Shown one piece after another: positions 9,123 through 17,542 of a DNA stretch of 64,000 bases. The notes below the pieces were generated by a model. The model had not been told where the DNA came from and ran no database searches. It saw nothing but the letters and a program-made list of their open reading frames with translations. Made by a program: the position numbers and the translations under genes. The DNA is from an uncultured Treponema sp. (GTDB lineage: Bacteria > Spirochaetota > Spirochaetia > Treponematales > Treponemataceae). Where the stretch lies: contig CALHVG010000007.1 of NCBI GenBank assembly GCA_938039145.1, positions 1 through 64,000 on the forward strand. Reading direction: 5' to 3'. Within the stretch, counting starts at the first letter, position 1. Every line of letters begins with the position of its first letter.

Positions 9123-10226
9123 ATGAAGAGCGTTTTTTTTGTATATATGCATTTTTTCATAGTTTTTCTTGTTTTTGCCTGTCTCTCCGGCGCTGCCGCC
9201 TTTTTCCTTGTGAAGAACAAAGAGAAAGTTTCGTTTTGCGTGGAAGGTTTGAACCAGGGTTTCAGAATCCGTGACATAGCGGCACTATGGAATGTTTCTC
9301 AGGTATGCGCGATAGATGATCCTGTTTCGCTTTTTTATTCGTTGCCTATTCTTGTAAAATGTATGTCCCAAGTAAAAACGCTGTCCGAAGTGAATGATTC
9401 ACCTGATTCAGCAAGAATGAAACTGCTTCTTTCTAAATTGTACGATTTCAGAAAAAAGTTGGAAACTGATGTTGATAAGAAAAAATCTCTGGATTCTACA
9501 AAGTCTCTTTCTGCAGGGCAGAAACTTAAAGTGATTCTTCCTGGAAAAGGAATTTTCGACTCTGAAATAATAAACAGCGCAAGCACTTTGACAATCGCTT
9601 TTCCTACACGAGACGGAATTATTACAATAGAAGGAAAAAATTGGATAGGACATACGGTGAACGTGTATTTGTGGCGGGAAAAGGATGCCCGTTATGTGTT
9701 CGACACGCCGGTGATTTCGTCGGGCGTTTTTATGGCTCGTCCGTGCCTTCATCTTCAGCATACGACAAAACTTCTTAGAACCCAAAAAAGGAACGCAATC
9801 AGGGCAAAATGCCACATAACCGGAGAACTTTACATAATAAGGGAGTTTGAAGCTGAACTTAACTGGACTGATAAAAATCCGGGATATAGATGTTTAATTG
9901 AAGACATTTCCGAAAAAGGGGCTCTTATAAGGATTGGAGGAAAGGGCGTTCCGAACGTTCAAATAAAACTTCAGTTCTATCTGAACTCAAATCCTGTGGC
10001 AATGCTGGGCATAGTAAGAACTGTTGAATATGACGAAGAGGCAAATCACTCGCGGCTTCATTTTGAGTGCATAAGAATAGCGGACGAAATGAAAAACCAT
10101 ATTTTAAGTTATGTGTACAATATTCTTCCGTCCGGAGAAAAAGAGTTATATCAGGCGATTTCGGAAATAGAAAAGGAAGAAGAGGCTGAAAAAGATTCTG
10201 AAAAAGAGGAAAATGCGGAATCTTGA
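9123..10226 (+). CDS. Membrane-anchored PilZ domain protein (cyclic di-GMP receptor)
   Basis: PilZ domains bind cyclic di-GMP and transmit the signal to motility or surface machinery. The 367-residue product has an N-terminal membrane span, a middle helical region, a beta-rich stretch at about 130-215 like the PilZN domain of YcgR-type proteins, and a PilZ domain. The latter shows both ligand motifs: the arginine pair in KRNAIR (about 222-227) and D-I-S-E-K-G (about 261-266). The last 25 residues are a run of glutamate and lysine. The start is uncertain (9123 or 9147) because the best promoter abuts 9123. In spirochaetes such receptors affect periplasmic-flagellar motility; that role here is inference. 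Confidence 0.82.
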   Translation: MKSVFFVYMHFFIVFLVFACLSGAAAFFLVKNKEKVSFCVEGLNQGFRIRDIAALWNVSQVCAIDDPVSLFYSLPILVKCMSQVKTLSEVNDSPDSARMKLLLSKLYDFRKKLETDVDKKKSLDSTKSLSAGQKLKVILPGKGIFDSEIINSASTLTIAFPTRDGIITIEGKNWIGHTVNVYLWREKDARYVFDTPVISSGVFMARPCLHLQHTTKLLRTQKRNAIRAKCHITGELYIIREFEAELNWTDKNPGYRCLIEDISEKGALIRIGGKGVPNVQIKLQFYLNSNPVAMLGIVRTVEYDEEANHSRLHFECIRIADEMKNHILSYVYNILPSGEKELYQAISEIEKEEEAEKDSEKEENAES

Positions 10227-10373
10227 TATGCTTTAAACTGCTTGCTAAAAAAGGCGGTGCGGATTTTATTTTAGTAGATTTACTTTTTGAAAATAAAGCT
10301 TCGGCTTTGCAAAGCAAACATTTCAGATTTACGTATGCGCTTTGCACCCGAATGCAGAACATATGGAGTGAAT

Positions 10374-11558
10374 ATGAAAAAGATTTTGAGTTTTACAATT
10401 TTTGCGCTTTTGTGCACATTTTTATTTTCGGAAGGCTCTTTGCTGCAAAAAAAATTCATATCGGGAAACATACAGGATAAAATTCAGGCGGTGCGTGCCG
10501 CAGGCTCAAAAGATGCGCTGCCTCTTTCTTCTCTTGCGATGGATTTTTCCATGCGGAACAAGGATATTTTGGGAAACAGCAGAGAACTTGACCTTCTTGT
10601 AATAGAAGCTCTTCGTGCTCTTTCTTATGACCGCGCGGAAAAAGCGTCTCCGGCGGAAAAAAAAGAGTTTTCGGATAAACTTTTTGCCATATACGAAAAA
10701 TTTTCTGATGAAAATGTAAAGATTTCGGTTCTAAACTGTGTTTCTATTTTAAATCTGAATGATTCTGAATTTCCTGCATTTCTAAACGAGCACCTGAAAG
10801 CCGCCAACGTAAAAAAAGAGAAGGAGGCGCTTCTAAAAGCCATGATAACTACGCTCGGTGTTATCGGGAACAGAGATTCGTTTGTGATTCTTTATCTGCT
10901 TTACGGAGAGACGGGATGGGCTTCATACAGAGAAGAGATAAAAGTTTCCGTGGGAAAACTGATGGAATCTTCCGTTCCGCAGGCTGTTTCCATAATTCAG
11001 ACGGGAAAATTTTTAGACTGCCGGCAGATTTTTGATATTGCTTCAAAAAATAATAATTTTCCTAAAAAAAGTTTGGCTGACATTTCAGAAAATGTGCTCT
11101 CCCGTACTATAAATATGTACGAGAACAATCTTTCCAAGGGGCAGCCTTTGGCGAATCTTCAGTTTGAGGCGTTTGAGGTTCTTTCTGAACTAAAATGGAC
11201 AAGAGCCGGCGGTCTTTCCGTTGCGTTTTTTTCTTCCGTAAAGAATGAGTACGAAGAAGGTCTTTTACCTGAGGAAAAATTCGTGGGCGTAATAGAAAAT
11301 CTTCCTTCAATTGCGCCTTTGGAATCCGTGCAGATATTCTGTTCTTATCTTGACGAATGTAACTCTGTTATGGAAAAGTCAATAAATCAGAGCGGAATAA
11401 AAAAGCCTGAGGAAAGCATTGTTCTTGCATTGATAAATGCGCTTGGAGCTATTGGAGACAAAAATGCTTTTGACACATTGCTTTCGGTTACATATTACAC
11501 ATATTCAGAGACGGTCATCAAACAGGCTCGCGACGCGCTTGCGGGTCTAAGATGGTAA
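10374..11558 (+). CDS. Exported HEAT-repeat-like protein
   Basis: The chosen start, ATG 10374, has a GGAG-type site just before it and gives a clean signal peptide (MKKILSFTIFALLCTFLFSE). The open frame extends 5' to 10287, but those codons lie before the signal peptide and I discount them. The mature part is alpha-helical with recurring A-L-x-x-L-G-x-I-G-D/N segments (for example LGVIGNRDSF and LGAIGDKNAF) of HEAT/ARM type, suggesting a scaffold in the periplasm. It resembles in style the HEAT protein at 61758. The ComEC-like gene begins within its last codons. Partners unknown. Confidence 0.7.
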   Translation: MKKILSFTIFALLCTFLFSEGSLLQKKFISGNIQDKIQAVRAAGSKDALPLSSLAMDFSMRNKDILGNSRELDLLVIEALRALSYDRAEKASPAEKKEFSDKLFAIYEKFSDENVKISVLNCVSILNLNDSEFPAFLNEHLKAANVKKEKEALLKAMITTLGVIGNRDSFVILYLLYGETGWASYREEIKVSVGKLMESSVPQAVSIIQTGKFLDCRQIFDIASKNNNFPKKSLADISENVLSRTINMYENNLSKGQPLANLQFEAFEVLSELKWTRAGGLSVAFFSSVKNEYEEGLLPEEKFVGVIENLPSIAPLESVQIFCSYLDECNSVMEKSINQSGIKKPEESIVLALINALGAIGDKNAFDTLLSVTYYTYSETVIKQARDALAGLRW

Positions 11559-12814
11559 GATTCAGAAAAGAAAGAATTCCCTTTGTTTTTTCGGCGGCAA
11601 TTGTCGCCTTACTGGTGTATTCAAGGCTGATTCCCGTGAAAGACGGGAAAGTTTTTTCGTGTCTGTGCAAAAAGGATTTTATACAAAGTCTTGAAGGAAA
11701 GATTTTGTCCAATCCTGTGAAAAATATGCAGAAAGGTTTTTATACTGTAGATTTTTCTCCTTTTTGTGTGCGGGATGAAAACGGCGGTGTATATTCTTCA
11801 AGCGGAAACGTAAAACTTTTTTTGAGGGAAGAGATTGTGGAAGCATATTTTCCCGGAAAACTTTATTCATCCGCTAAGGAAAACTCAATTCTGTGCGAAA
11901 AGGGAAACTGTCTTTTTGTGTCGGGAAAATTTTCCGGAAAATACTTTATTGCGGAAAATTCAACCAATATCGTTCCTGAAAAAAATATTTTCTCTTTTCT
12001 TGTAAAAATCAGAAGTCTTTCAAGGCTAAAATTCAGAAGGCTTATGTATTACTGGAAAGATGCGGGCGGTTTTTTTCTTGCTCTGCTTTCCGGAATCAGG
12101 GAATACACGGATGGTGAGCTTCAGAATGCGTTCAGGGCTGCAGGGCTTTCTCACATATTGGCACTTTCCGGTATGCATCTTTCGTTGTTTTCAGGACTTT
12201 CAAGGAAAATTTCAAAAAAAAGACTTAGTGAAAAAACTTCGCTTATTCTTCAGTTTGTCTCGGTTTCGATATTTGTGTGGTTTGCAGGTCTTTCTCCGTC
12301 ACTTTTAAGGGCATTTATCTGTAACGTGCTTCTTATAATCTGCGCCGCCATCAAAATGAATAATATAAGACTGCTTGACATTCTTTCGCTTTCGTTTTTG
12401 CTACATGTTGCAATCTGCCCTAAAGATATGTTCAGCCTTGCGTTCATGCTTTCGTACGGTGCGCTTGCAGGAATCTTGCTTTTTTCAGAGTTTTTTACGC
12501 TTATTTCGCTAAAGATTCTGCCCTTCGGCATAGCTTCCGGTTTGGGTGCAAGCTGTGCGGCTCAAACATTCACGGCACCCATAGCGTTGAAAACTGTCGG
12601 AAATTTTTCTCCGATAGGAATTGTTGCGACAATTGTGGTTTCTCCATTGATAACTATTTTCATATATGCAGGGCTTATTATTTTTTTCTTGAGTTTCATT
12701 TTTCCGTTCGCCGCTCCGATAGGTGCAACAATAATGAATTTTCTGTATAATGCAACGAAATTTTTTGTGATGATGTTCTCCCATTTTCCGTCATTCAGAA
12801 TCGGAGGTTTTTGA
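11552..12814 (+). CDS. ComEC/Rec2-related membrane protein, without the nuclease-like domain
   Basis: ComEC forms the channel that carries single-stranded DNA across the inner membrane during transformation. The 420-residue product has an N-terminal span, a beta-rich OB-like region, and then the Competence domain with the characteristic L-A-L-S-G-M-H-L segment near residue 200 and many membrane spans. It ends after that domain. The C-terminal metallo-beta-lactamase part found in full-length ComEC (usually 700-800 residues) is absent. No other uptake gene is present in the window, so a role in transformation is doubtful. The ATG overlaps the stop of the HEAT gene. Confidence 0.8.
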   Translation: MVRFRKERIPFVFSAAIVALLVYSRLIPVKDGKVFSCLCKKDFIQSLEGKILSNPVKNMQKGFYTVDFSPFCVRDENGGVYSSSGNVKLFLREEIVEAYFPGKLYSSAKENSILCEKGNCLFVSGKFSGKYFIAENSTNIVPEKNIFSFLVKIRSLSRLKFRRLMYYWKDAGGFFLALLSGIREYTDGELQNAFRAAGLSHILALSGMHLSLFSGLSRKISKKRLSEKTSLILQFVSVSIFVWFAGLSPSLLRAFICNVLLIICAAIKMNNIRLLDILSLSFLLHVAICPKDMFSLAFMLSYGALAGILLFSEFFTLISLKILPFGIASGLGASCAAQTFTAPIALKTVGNFSPIGIVATIVVSPLITIFIYAGLIIFFLSFIFPFAAPIGATIMNFLYNATKFFVMMFSHFPSFRIGGF

Positions 12815-13692
12815 TGAAAACTCTTCTTCCAAATTACAATTCTCCGCAGGAACTTAAACTCTTCCTGGAGAGCCACGGCCTTGCAATGCATAAAAGATTC
12901 GGGCAGAATTTTCTTGTGAACGAAAATGCTCGAAAAAGCATTGCGGACTCTCTGACGGTAGACGAGGGGACATCGGTGTGGGAGGTTGGCCCCGGACTTG
13001 GTGCTATGACTTTCGAGCTTCTGAAAAGAAATGCAAGGCTTACCGTTTTTGAGATAGATAAAGGGTTCCTTAATCTTCTGCGCATTTTTTTTTCGTCATA
13101 TATCGATTCGGGAATGCTCCGGATTGTGGAAGGAGATGTGCTTAAAACTTGGAAAAGCGAACTTGAAAACCATGGAAAACCAGAACGTTTTTTCGGGAAT
13201 CTTCCGTACAATATAGCCGCCTCTCTTATTGCCGATACCATAGAAAATAACGTGAGATTTGAAAATGCGGTATTTACCGTTCAAAAAGAAGTTGCTATGA
13301 GAATAGCCGCAAAATGCGGAAGCGAAAATTATTCTTCATTGTCAGTGCTGTGTCAGTGGGCGTACGATATTTCTTCGGTAATGGAACTTGCAGGCGGAAA
13401 TTTTTGGCCTGTTCCGAAAGTCGCTTCTAGGGTTTTGAAAATGACAAAAAAAACTTCGTTTCCAAACTGCGAAAATCCGGTTCTTTTTTCAAAAATGCAG
13501 AGAGCACTTTTTTCGTCAAGAAGAAAAAATCTTCGGAACAATCTTTCTCTTTTTCTTTCAAACTCAGAAAAAGCCGAAGCCGCTCTTTTAGCCGCCGATA
13601 TAGATATGACTCTTAGGGCGGAGGACTTATCCATCGAGAGTATGCTGCGATTGTCCGATGTCATAAATGCTGATATAATCCGAAAAGAATGA
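12814..13692 (+). CDS. rsmA: 16S rRNA dimethyladenosine transferase
   Basis: RsmA (KsgA) dimethylates two adjacent adenosines (A1518, A1519) near the 3' end of 16S rRNA and acts as a late small-subunit assembly check. Visible motifs are KRFGQNFL near the N-terminus, the SAM-binding EVGPGLGAMT at about residue 57, and the catalytic NLPYNIA at about 128. ATG 12814 overlaps the ComEC TGA as TGATG and has CGGAGG at 12802-12807. A TTG at 12811 is the alternative. The 292-residue length is normal. Confidence 0.95.
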   Translation: MKTLLPNYNSPQELKLFLESHGLAMHKRFGQNFLVNENARKSIADSLTVDEGTSVWEVGPGLGAMTFELLKRNARLTVFEIDKGFLNLLRIFFSSYIDSGMLRIVEGDVLKTWKSELENHGKPERFFGNLPYNIAASLIADTIENNVRFENAVFTVQKEVAMRIAAKCGSENYSSLSVLCQWAYDISSVMELAGGNFWPVPKVASRVLKMTKKTSFPNCENPVLFSKMQRALFSSRRKNLRNNLSLFLSNSEKAEAALLAADIDMTLRAEDLSIESMLRLSDVINADIIRKE

Positions 13693-14396
13693 ACGACATA
13701 AAACGAAATCTTTCGGAAGTGCTTAAAGATATTCGCGGCGCCGAAATAAAATCGGGACGGAAGGAAGGTTCTGTAAAACTTGTTGCGGTAAGTAAATTCC
13801 ATTCCGCTGAAGAAATAATTCTTGCAATAAACTCAGGGCTGTTTTTATTCGGAGAAAATAGGGTTCAGGAAGCTTTTGAAAAATTTCCGGATATAATAAA
13901 AAAATTCCCTAAAACAAAACTGCATATGATAGGTCATCTTCAGAAAAACAAGGTAAAAAAAATCCTTGAAGTATCAACCGGCATAGATTCCGTTGACAGT
14001 CTTGAACTCCTTTGTGAAATCGAAAAAAAATGTTCGCAGCTTGAAAAATCCGTTTCCGTAATGTTTGAGCTTCATACGGCGGAAGAAACAAAGTCAGGTT
14101 TTAAAGAATTGGACGAACTTTGTAAAGCTCTTGAAATGTGCAAAAACGGGGATTTTCCGCACATAATTCCGTGCGGCTTTATGACTATGGCTCCTTTTTC
14201 AAGCGACGAAAGTCTTGTAAGAAAATCGTTTGTAACTGCAAGAAAAATTTATGAAAAAATGAGAAAAAATTACCCTGAACTTCCGCTGAACGAAATGTCG
14301 ATGGGAATGTCGGGGGATTTCAAAATTGCCATCGAGGAAGGCTCAACTATGGTAAGAATCGGAACTGCAATATTCGGAAAAAGGAACGGTGTATGA
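13689..14396 (+). CDS. YggS/PLPBP family pyridoxal-phosphate homeostasis protein
   Basis: YggS proteins bind pyridoxal 5'-phosphate on one lysine and help balance vitamin B6 and amino-acid pools; no reaction is established. The 235-residue product carries the cofactor lysine in LVAVSKFHS (about residue 35), GENRVQEA, an IGHLQKNK segment and the C-terminal S-M-G-M-S-G-D-F phosphate-binding stretch. It starts four bases before the rsmA stop and itself overlaps the next gene by four bases, so it is part of the same transcript. Confidence 0.92.
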   Translation: MNDIKRNLSEVLKDIRGAEIKSGRKEGSVKLVAVSKFHSAEEIILAINSGLFLFGENRVQEAFEKFPDIIKKFPKTKLHMIGHLQKNKVKKILEVSTGIDSVDSLELLCEIEKKCSQLEKSVSVMFELHTAEETKSGFKELDELCKALEMCKNGDFPHIIPCGFMTMAPFSSDESLVRKSFVTARKIYEKMRKNYPELPLNEMSMGMSGDFKIAIEEGSTMVRIGTAIFGKRNGV

Positions 14397-14875
14397 AAAA
14401 AAAATCTATATTTACCGTTTTTATTCTTGTAATTTCTCTTGGAAAAATTTCTATTTTTGCTGAGGACGCAAAAACTCCGGTTCCTGTTCCATATACCGAC
14501 GAAGAATTTTCGCCATGGCTGAAAGACCTTCGCAGAGCTGAAATTATAACTTTCGGTGCAATGCCTTTTGTAACATTGAACGTAACGCTGGGATTTTGGG
14601 CGATGAACGGCTTTGACCCCGCTCTAAGTCCTTTTGCGGCAGCAGATTCAACAACTTCAAAGTACACGAACGACCAGACTCTCTCGATTCTTCTTACGTC
14701 TTTTGGGATTTGCGCCGGAATAGGACTTGCGGATTTTCTTGTTCATTTTTTGAAAACTACAAATAAGACAAGCAATTTAAAAAAGAAAGGGAACATAAAT
14801 ATAGAGTCGATAACCGGCGATCCTGATGCGGTAAAATTGCCTCCGCCTGAGCCGTCTGTTTCAGAGGGAACTTGA
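14393..14875 (+). CDS. Small membrane protein of unknown function
   Basis: The 160-residue product has a signal-peptide-like start (cleavage plausible after ISIFAE), a middle with two likely membrane spans (about residues 55-75 and 95-120), a lysine-rich patch and a proline-rich end (PPPEPS). I see no catalytic motif. The position, overlapping both yggS and the pseudouridine synthase gene, suggests translational coupling rather than function. Likely a Treponema-lineage family. Confidence 0.6.
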   Translation: MKKKSIFTVFILVISLGKISIFAEDAKTPVPVPYTDEEFSPWLKDLRRAEIITFGAMPFVTLNVTLGFWAMNGFDPALSPFAAADSTTSKYTNDQTLSILLTSFGICAGIGLADFLVHFLKTTNKTSNLKKKGNINIESITGDPDAVKLPPPEPSVSEGT

Positions 14876-15867
14876 TGCCTCTTTTAAAAGCGCAAGTTTC
14901 CGATGACTATTTTGAAAACGAAAGACTTGATGTGTTCGTGGCAAAACTTCCGAATGGAATGAACCGCTCGAAACTCAAGGCGACTTCCACGTCTGTAATT
15001 GTAAACGGAAAGGAAACTAAATTTTCCTACAAAATGAAAGCAGGCGACATTCTTGAAATATATTGGGAAGATAATATTCCCGAAAACATCGAGCCTGAAA
15101 ACATTCCTCTAAAAATAATTTACGAGGACGAAAATGTTACGGTTGTCAACAAAAGACAGGGAATGGTAACTCACCCTGCAAATTCAAACTGGACGGGAAC
15201 TTTGGTGAATGCGCTTCTTTTTCACTGGGGCAGAAATGCAGTCGGTCAGATAAAAGAAGGCGGCGTAAATGATTCGATAAAATTTCACAGACCGGGCATA
15301 GTGCATAGGCTCGACAAGGACACGTCGGGCGTGATAATCACTGCAAAAAATAGAGATACGGAAGAATATCTTTCGCACGCGTTCAAGGAACGGCTTTTGC
15401 AGAAAGACTACATCTGCATAGTGAAAGGAAGACCGCCTGCTTCAAGCGGGGACATAAAAACAATGATTTTCCGTGACACAAAAAACAGAGAACGATTCAA
15501 GGCAGACCCTTGTTCAAGCGAAGGAAAATTTTCCCGCACGATTTACCATTGTATTGCAAGCTACGGCCCTTATTCGCTTATGAGGGTAAGAATAAAAACC
15601 GGAAGGACGCACCAGATAAGGGTTCATATGCGGTACATAGGCTGCCCGATTCTTGGCGACAGTCTGTACGGAAAGCCCGACACATTATTTCCGAACGCAA
15701 CATTGATGCTACATTCAAGGCAGTTAATTGCAAAACTTCCCGGAGCGGAAAAATACCACAGGTTTAAAGCGGAAATCCCTGAAAGATTTTTCCAAATTCT
15801 AAAAAAATTGCGCTCAAAATATCCCAGGGAAGTTCCCCAAAAGGTAAAATCCATATGCCTGAAATAA
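14875..15867 (+). CDS. RluA/RluD-family 23S rRNA pseudouridine synthase
   Basis: Enzymes of this family convert specific uridines in rRNA to pseudouridine. An N-terminal S4 RNA-binding region (about residues 15-60) precedes the catalytic domain, where the active-site aspartate lies in H-R-L-D-K-D-T-S-G near residue 143. The C-terminal part has the family K-T-G-R-T-H-Q-I-R-V-H segment. ATG 14875 overlaps the preceding TGA as TGATG; TTG at 14872 is the alternative. RluD is the closest match in layout, but the target uridine cannot be named from sequence. Confidence 0.9.
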   Translation: MPLLKAQVSDDYFENERLDVFVAKLPNGMNRSKLKATSTSVIVNGKETKFSYKMKAGDILEIYWEDNIPENIEPENIPLKIIYEDENVTVVNKRQGMVTHPANSNWTGTLVNALLFHWGRNAVGQIKEGGVNDSIKFHRPGIVHRLDKDTSGVIITAKNRDTEEYLSHAFKERLLQKDYICIVKGRPPASSGDIKTMIFRDTKNRERFKADPCSSEGKFSRTIYHCIASYGPYSLMRVRIKTGRTHQIRVHMRYIGCPILGDSLYGKPDTLFPNATLMLHSRQLIAKLPGAEKYHRFKAEIPERFFQILKKLRSKYPREVPQKVKSICLK

Positions 15868-16607
15868 AAATTCTTCACGAACCTTCGGAGAAAGAGCCTT
15901 ACATTGTAATTCACAAACCAAGGGGACTTCCGTCAGCTCCGCTTTACGAAGACGACACGGAAAACGCGTTTTCAAAAGCGGCAGCCATGTTTCCTGTATG
16001 TAAAAATGTTTCCGGAATTAAAAAAGTCGAACACGGACTTCTTCATCGGCTTGACACAGAAACCGAAGGACTTTTGCTTGTGGCTTCAAGCCAAGAATTT
16101 TATGATTTTTTAAGAAACGAACAGGATTCCGGACGTTTTATAAAAACTTATAAGGCAAAATGCGATGTATTGAACAACAATGCGGAGGCCTTTGGAGGCT
16201 TTCCTCCGATTCCGGTTAAAAAGGATTGGATAGACACTCTTTCGGAAGTCGAGATTTCTTCAATGTTCAGAAATTACGGAAAAAAAAGCAGCCTTGTTCG
16301 TCCCGTTACAGAGAATTCGGGAAGAGCTGCGCAAAAAAAGTGCAAAAGCGGCAAAACCTATTCCACAAAAATATCAATATCGGAAAAACGAAAAAACGAA
16401 GCGTCCGTTGAATGCCGGATACAAAAAGGCTACAGACATCAGGTAAGAGCGCATCTTTCCTGGATAGGTTTACCGGTGAAAGGCGACAAGTTGTACAATT
16501 TCAATTATGTAAAAAGCACAAGCGCAGAACTTTTGTTTTTCGCCACGGAAATCGAATTTATAGATTTTATTTCAAGAAAAATAGTCCGATACAAATTGGA
16601 ACTGTAG
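15855..16607 (+). CDS. Second RluA-family pseudouridine synthase
   Basis: This 250-residue paralogue lacks the S4 domain and starts directly in the catalytic domain. The active-site aspartate is in H-R-L-D-T-E-T-E-G at about residue 65, and K-G-Y-R-H-Q-V-R-A-H-L is the C-terminal motif. It overlaps the first synthase gene by 13 bases. The central region, with a G-G-F-P-P-I-P segment, is less conserved and may set target choice. Two tandem RluA genes point to two different targets, in rRNA or tRNA. No clear terminator follows; only a weak T-rich stretch. Confidence 0.86.
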   Translation: MPEIKILHEPSEKEPYIVIHKPRGLPSAPLYEDDTENAFSKAAAMFPVCKNVSGIKKVEHGLLHRLDTETEGLLLVASSQEFYDFLRNEQDSGRFIKTYKAKCDVLNNNAEAFGGFPPIPVKKDWIDTLSEVEISSMFRNYGKKSSLVRPVTENSGRAAQKKCKSGKTYSTKISISEKRKNEASVECRIQKGYRHQVRAHLSWIGLPVKGDKLYNFNYVKSTSAELLFFATEIEFIDFISRKIVRYKLEL

Positions 16608-16623
16608 TTTTTTTATATTTTTT

Positions 16624-16844
16624 ATAAATCAGGTAGCCGGTTCAACAAAGACTTCGGAATGAAATATGCAAATGCACTTTCCGTTTCATTAGATGTTCTT
16701 ATTGGTAAAACGTCTTTGACAGAGCCGGAAAATTTCTATGGCAGATATTCACGTTATAAAGAATTGCTTTCCAAAATTGATGAATTAGATGTGAAGAGCG
16801 TGGCATTAATAAATGGCATTGTGGAACTGCTTGATAATTACTGA
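16624..16844 (+). pseudogene. Frameshifted C-terminal remnant of a Cro/CI-type HTH regulator
   Basis: The intact-looking 61-codon frame from ATG 16659 starts with KYANALSVSLDVLIG, which is the usual end of an XRE-family helix-turn-helix domain. The DNA-reading helices are missing. Just upstream, in another frame, 16639-16658 encodes G-S-T-K-T-S-E, the expected preceding residues. One lost base near 16656-16660 would restore one frame. Further 5' only about 15 bases look related. I read this as a decayed gene, not a working repressor. Confidence 0.6.
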
Positions 16845-16952
16845 AAAAAGAAGTAAAAAGAAATATACCCGAAAACTGCTCCTGAATTGCAGAAACAATT
16901 GGAATACGTTCGGGTAAAAATATACGTTTTTTAACTTTTTTAAGAGGATAAA

Positions 16953-17168
16953 ATGAAAAAGAAGGTTTTACTTTTTACGGTTATTTTTATTGCTGCAGCA
17001 ATGTTGTTTGCCGCAACAGGAACGGTGTTTGTTACGGCTTCCGGGAAAAAATATCACAGGCGCGATTGCAGGACGCTTTCAAGGTCTAAGCAGCTTATTG
17101 AATTAACGATTGAACAGGCAAAAGCGAAAGGGTATGAGCCCTGCAAGGTTTGCAATCCGGGTGAGTAA
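16953..17168 (+). CDS. Small secreted protein with H/C-C-C metal-site motif
   Basis: The 71-residue product has a signal peptide (first 20 residues ending AAATG) and a short mature part with Y-H-R-R-D-C, then A-K-G-Y-E-P-C-K-V-C-N-P. The pattern of one histidine and three cysteines (HxxxC...CxxC) is the one that occurs at the end of some secreted nucleases and in Ada-like zinc sites. No catalytic domain is attached. AAGAGG stands well spaced before the ATG. It may be a free-standing metal-binding module or the remains of a larger secreted protein. Confidence 0.6.
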   Translation: MKKKVLLFTVIFIAAAMLFAATGTVFVTASGKKYHRRDCRTLSRSKQLIELTIEQAKAKGYEPCKVCNPGE

Positions 17169-17426
17169 ACGTGGAGTATTACATATTATAAAAGTATTAT
17201 CGGTATATAGATAAGCGCGGGGTGAAGGGGGTAGCGAGTATGTGAAGACTGCGCAAACTGTGCCGATGTTCAGGCGTTTGTCAATGCGTTGCCGGCGTTG
17301 GGAAAGTCTATATTATCTTTGACATATGCAGGAATGGGCTGGTAATGCAATCTCTTGATTGGGAATCATTCTGGCAATATTGCGCTGCAACAAAGATATT
17401 TTATACAGAGGAGGCAGACTTGAAAA
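17169..17426. other. Stretch without an intact gene; fragments of open frames
   Basis: Two protein-like fragments can be read on the plus strand. The first, around 17240-17344, is cysteine-containing and ends in L-S-L-T-Y-A-G-M-G-W before a stop. The second, from ATG 17346, gives 28 codons (W-E-S-F-W-Q-Y-C...) and stops at the terminator. Neither has a recognisable relative or a good ribosome site. I read this as decayed coding sequence. Confidence 0.4.
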
Positions 17427-17458
17427 AATAAGTACTCACGTAAGTACTTATTTTTTTT
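17423..17458 (+). terminator. Rho-independent terminator, possibly bidirectional
   Basis: A perfect 10-bp stem (AATAAGTACT at 17427-17436 with its complement at 17443-17452) has a 6-base loop and is flanked by four A before and at least six T after. The A/T flanks make it usable from both strands. Confidence 0.8.
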
Positions 17459-17492
17459 GCCTCTTTCCGGATAAGGCGGGATTCTGAGTCAA

Positions 17493-17521
17493 TTGAAGGA
17501 TACAGGAATTTATACTATATT
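17493..17521 (+). promoter_or_regulatory. Candidate promoter of the broken membrane protein gene
   Basis: TTGAAG (17493-17498), a 17-base spacer and TATATT (17516-17521) lie 21 bases before the ATG at 17543, which also has an AAGGAG ribosome site. The gene could thus still be transcribed. Confidence 0.5.
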
Positions 17522-17542
17522 TAATTTCAAGGAGTAAAAATC

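Noticed and set aside
10295..10308. AAAGC-TTCG-GCTTT hairpin as a terminator of the PilZ gene
   Set aside because: Five-base stem and no following T run.
10223..10480. 85-codon open frame between the PilZ and HEAT genes
   Set aside because: It overlaps the signal peptide of the HEAT protein in another frame and has no ribosome site or family resemblance.
16860..16930. Short fragment P-E-L-Q-K-Q-L-E-Y-V-R after the HTH remnant, and a CCCGAA...TTCGGG repeat
   Set aside because: The frame is bounded by stops on both sides and the repeat arms are only six bases with a long gap; too little to call a gene or terminator.
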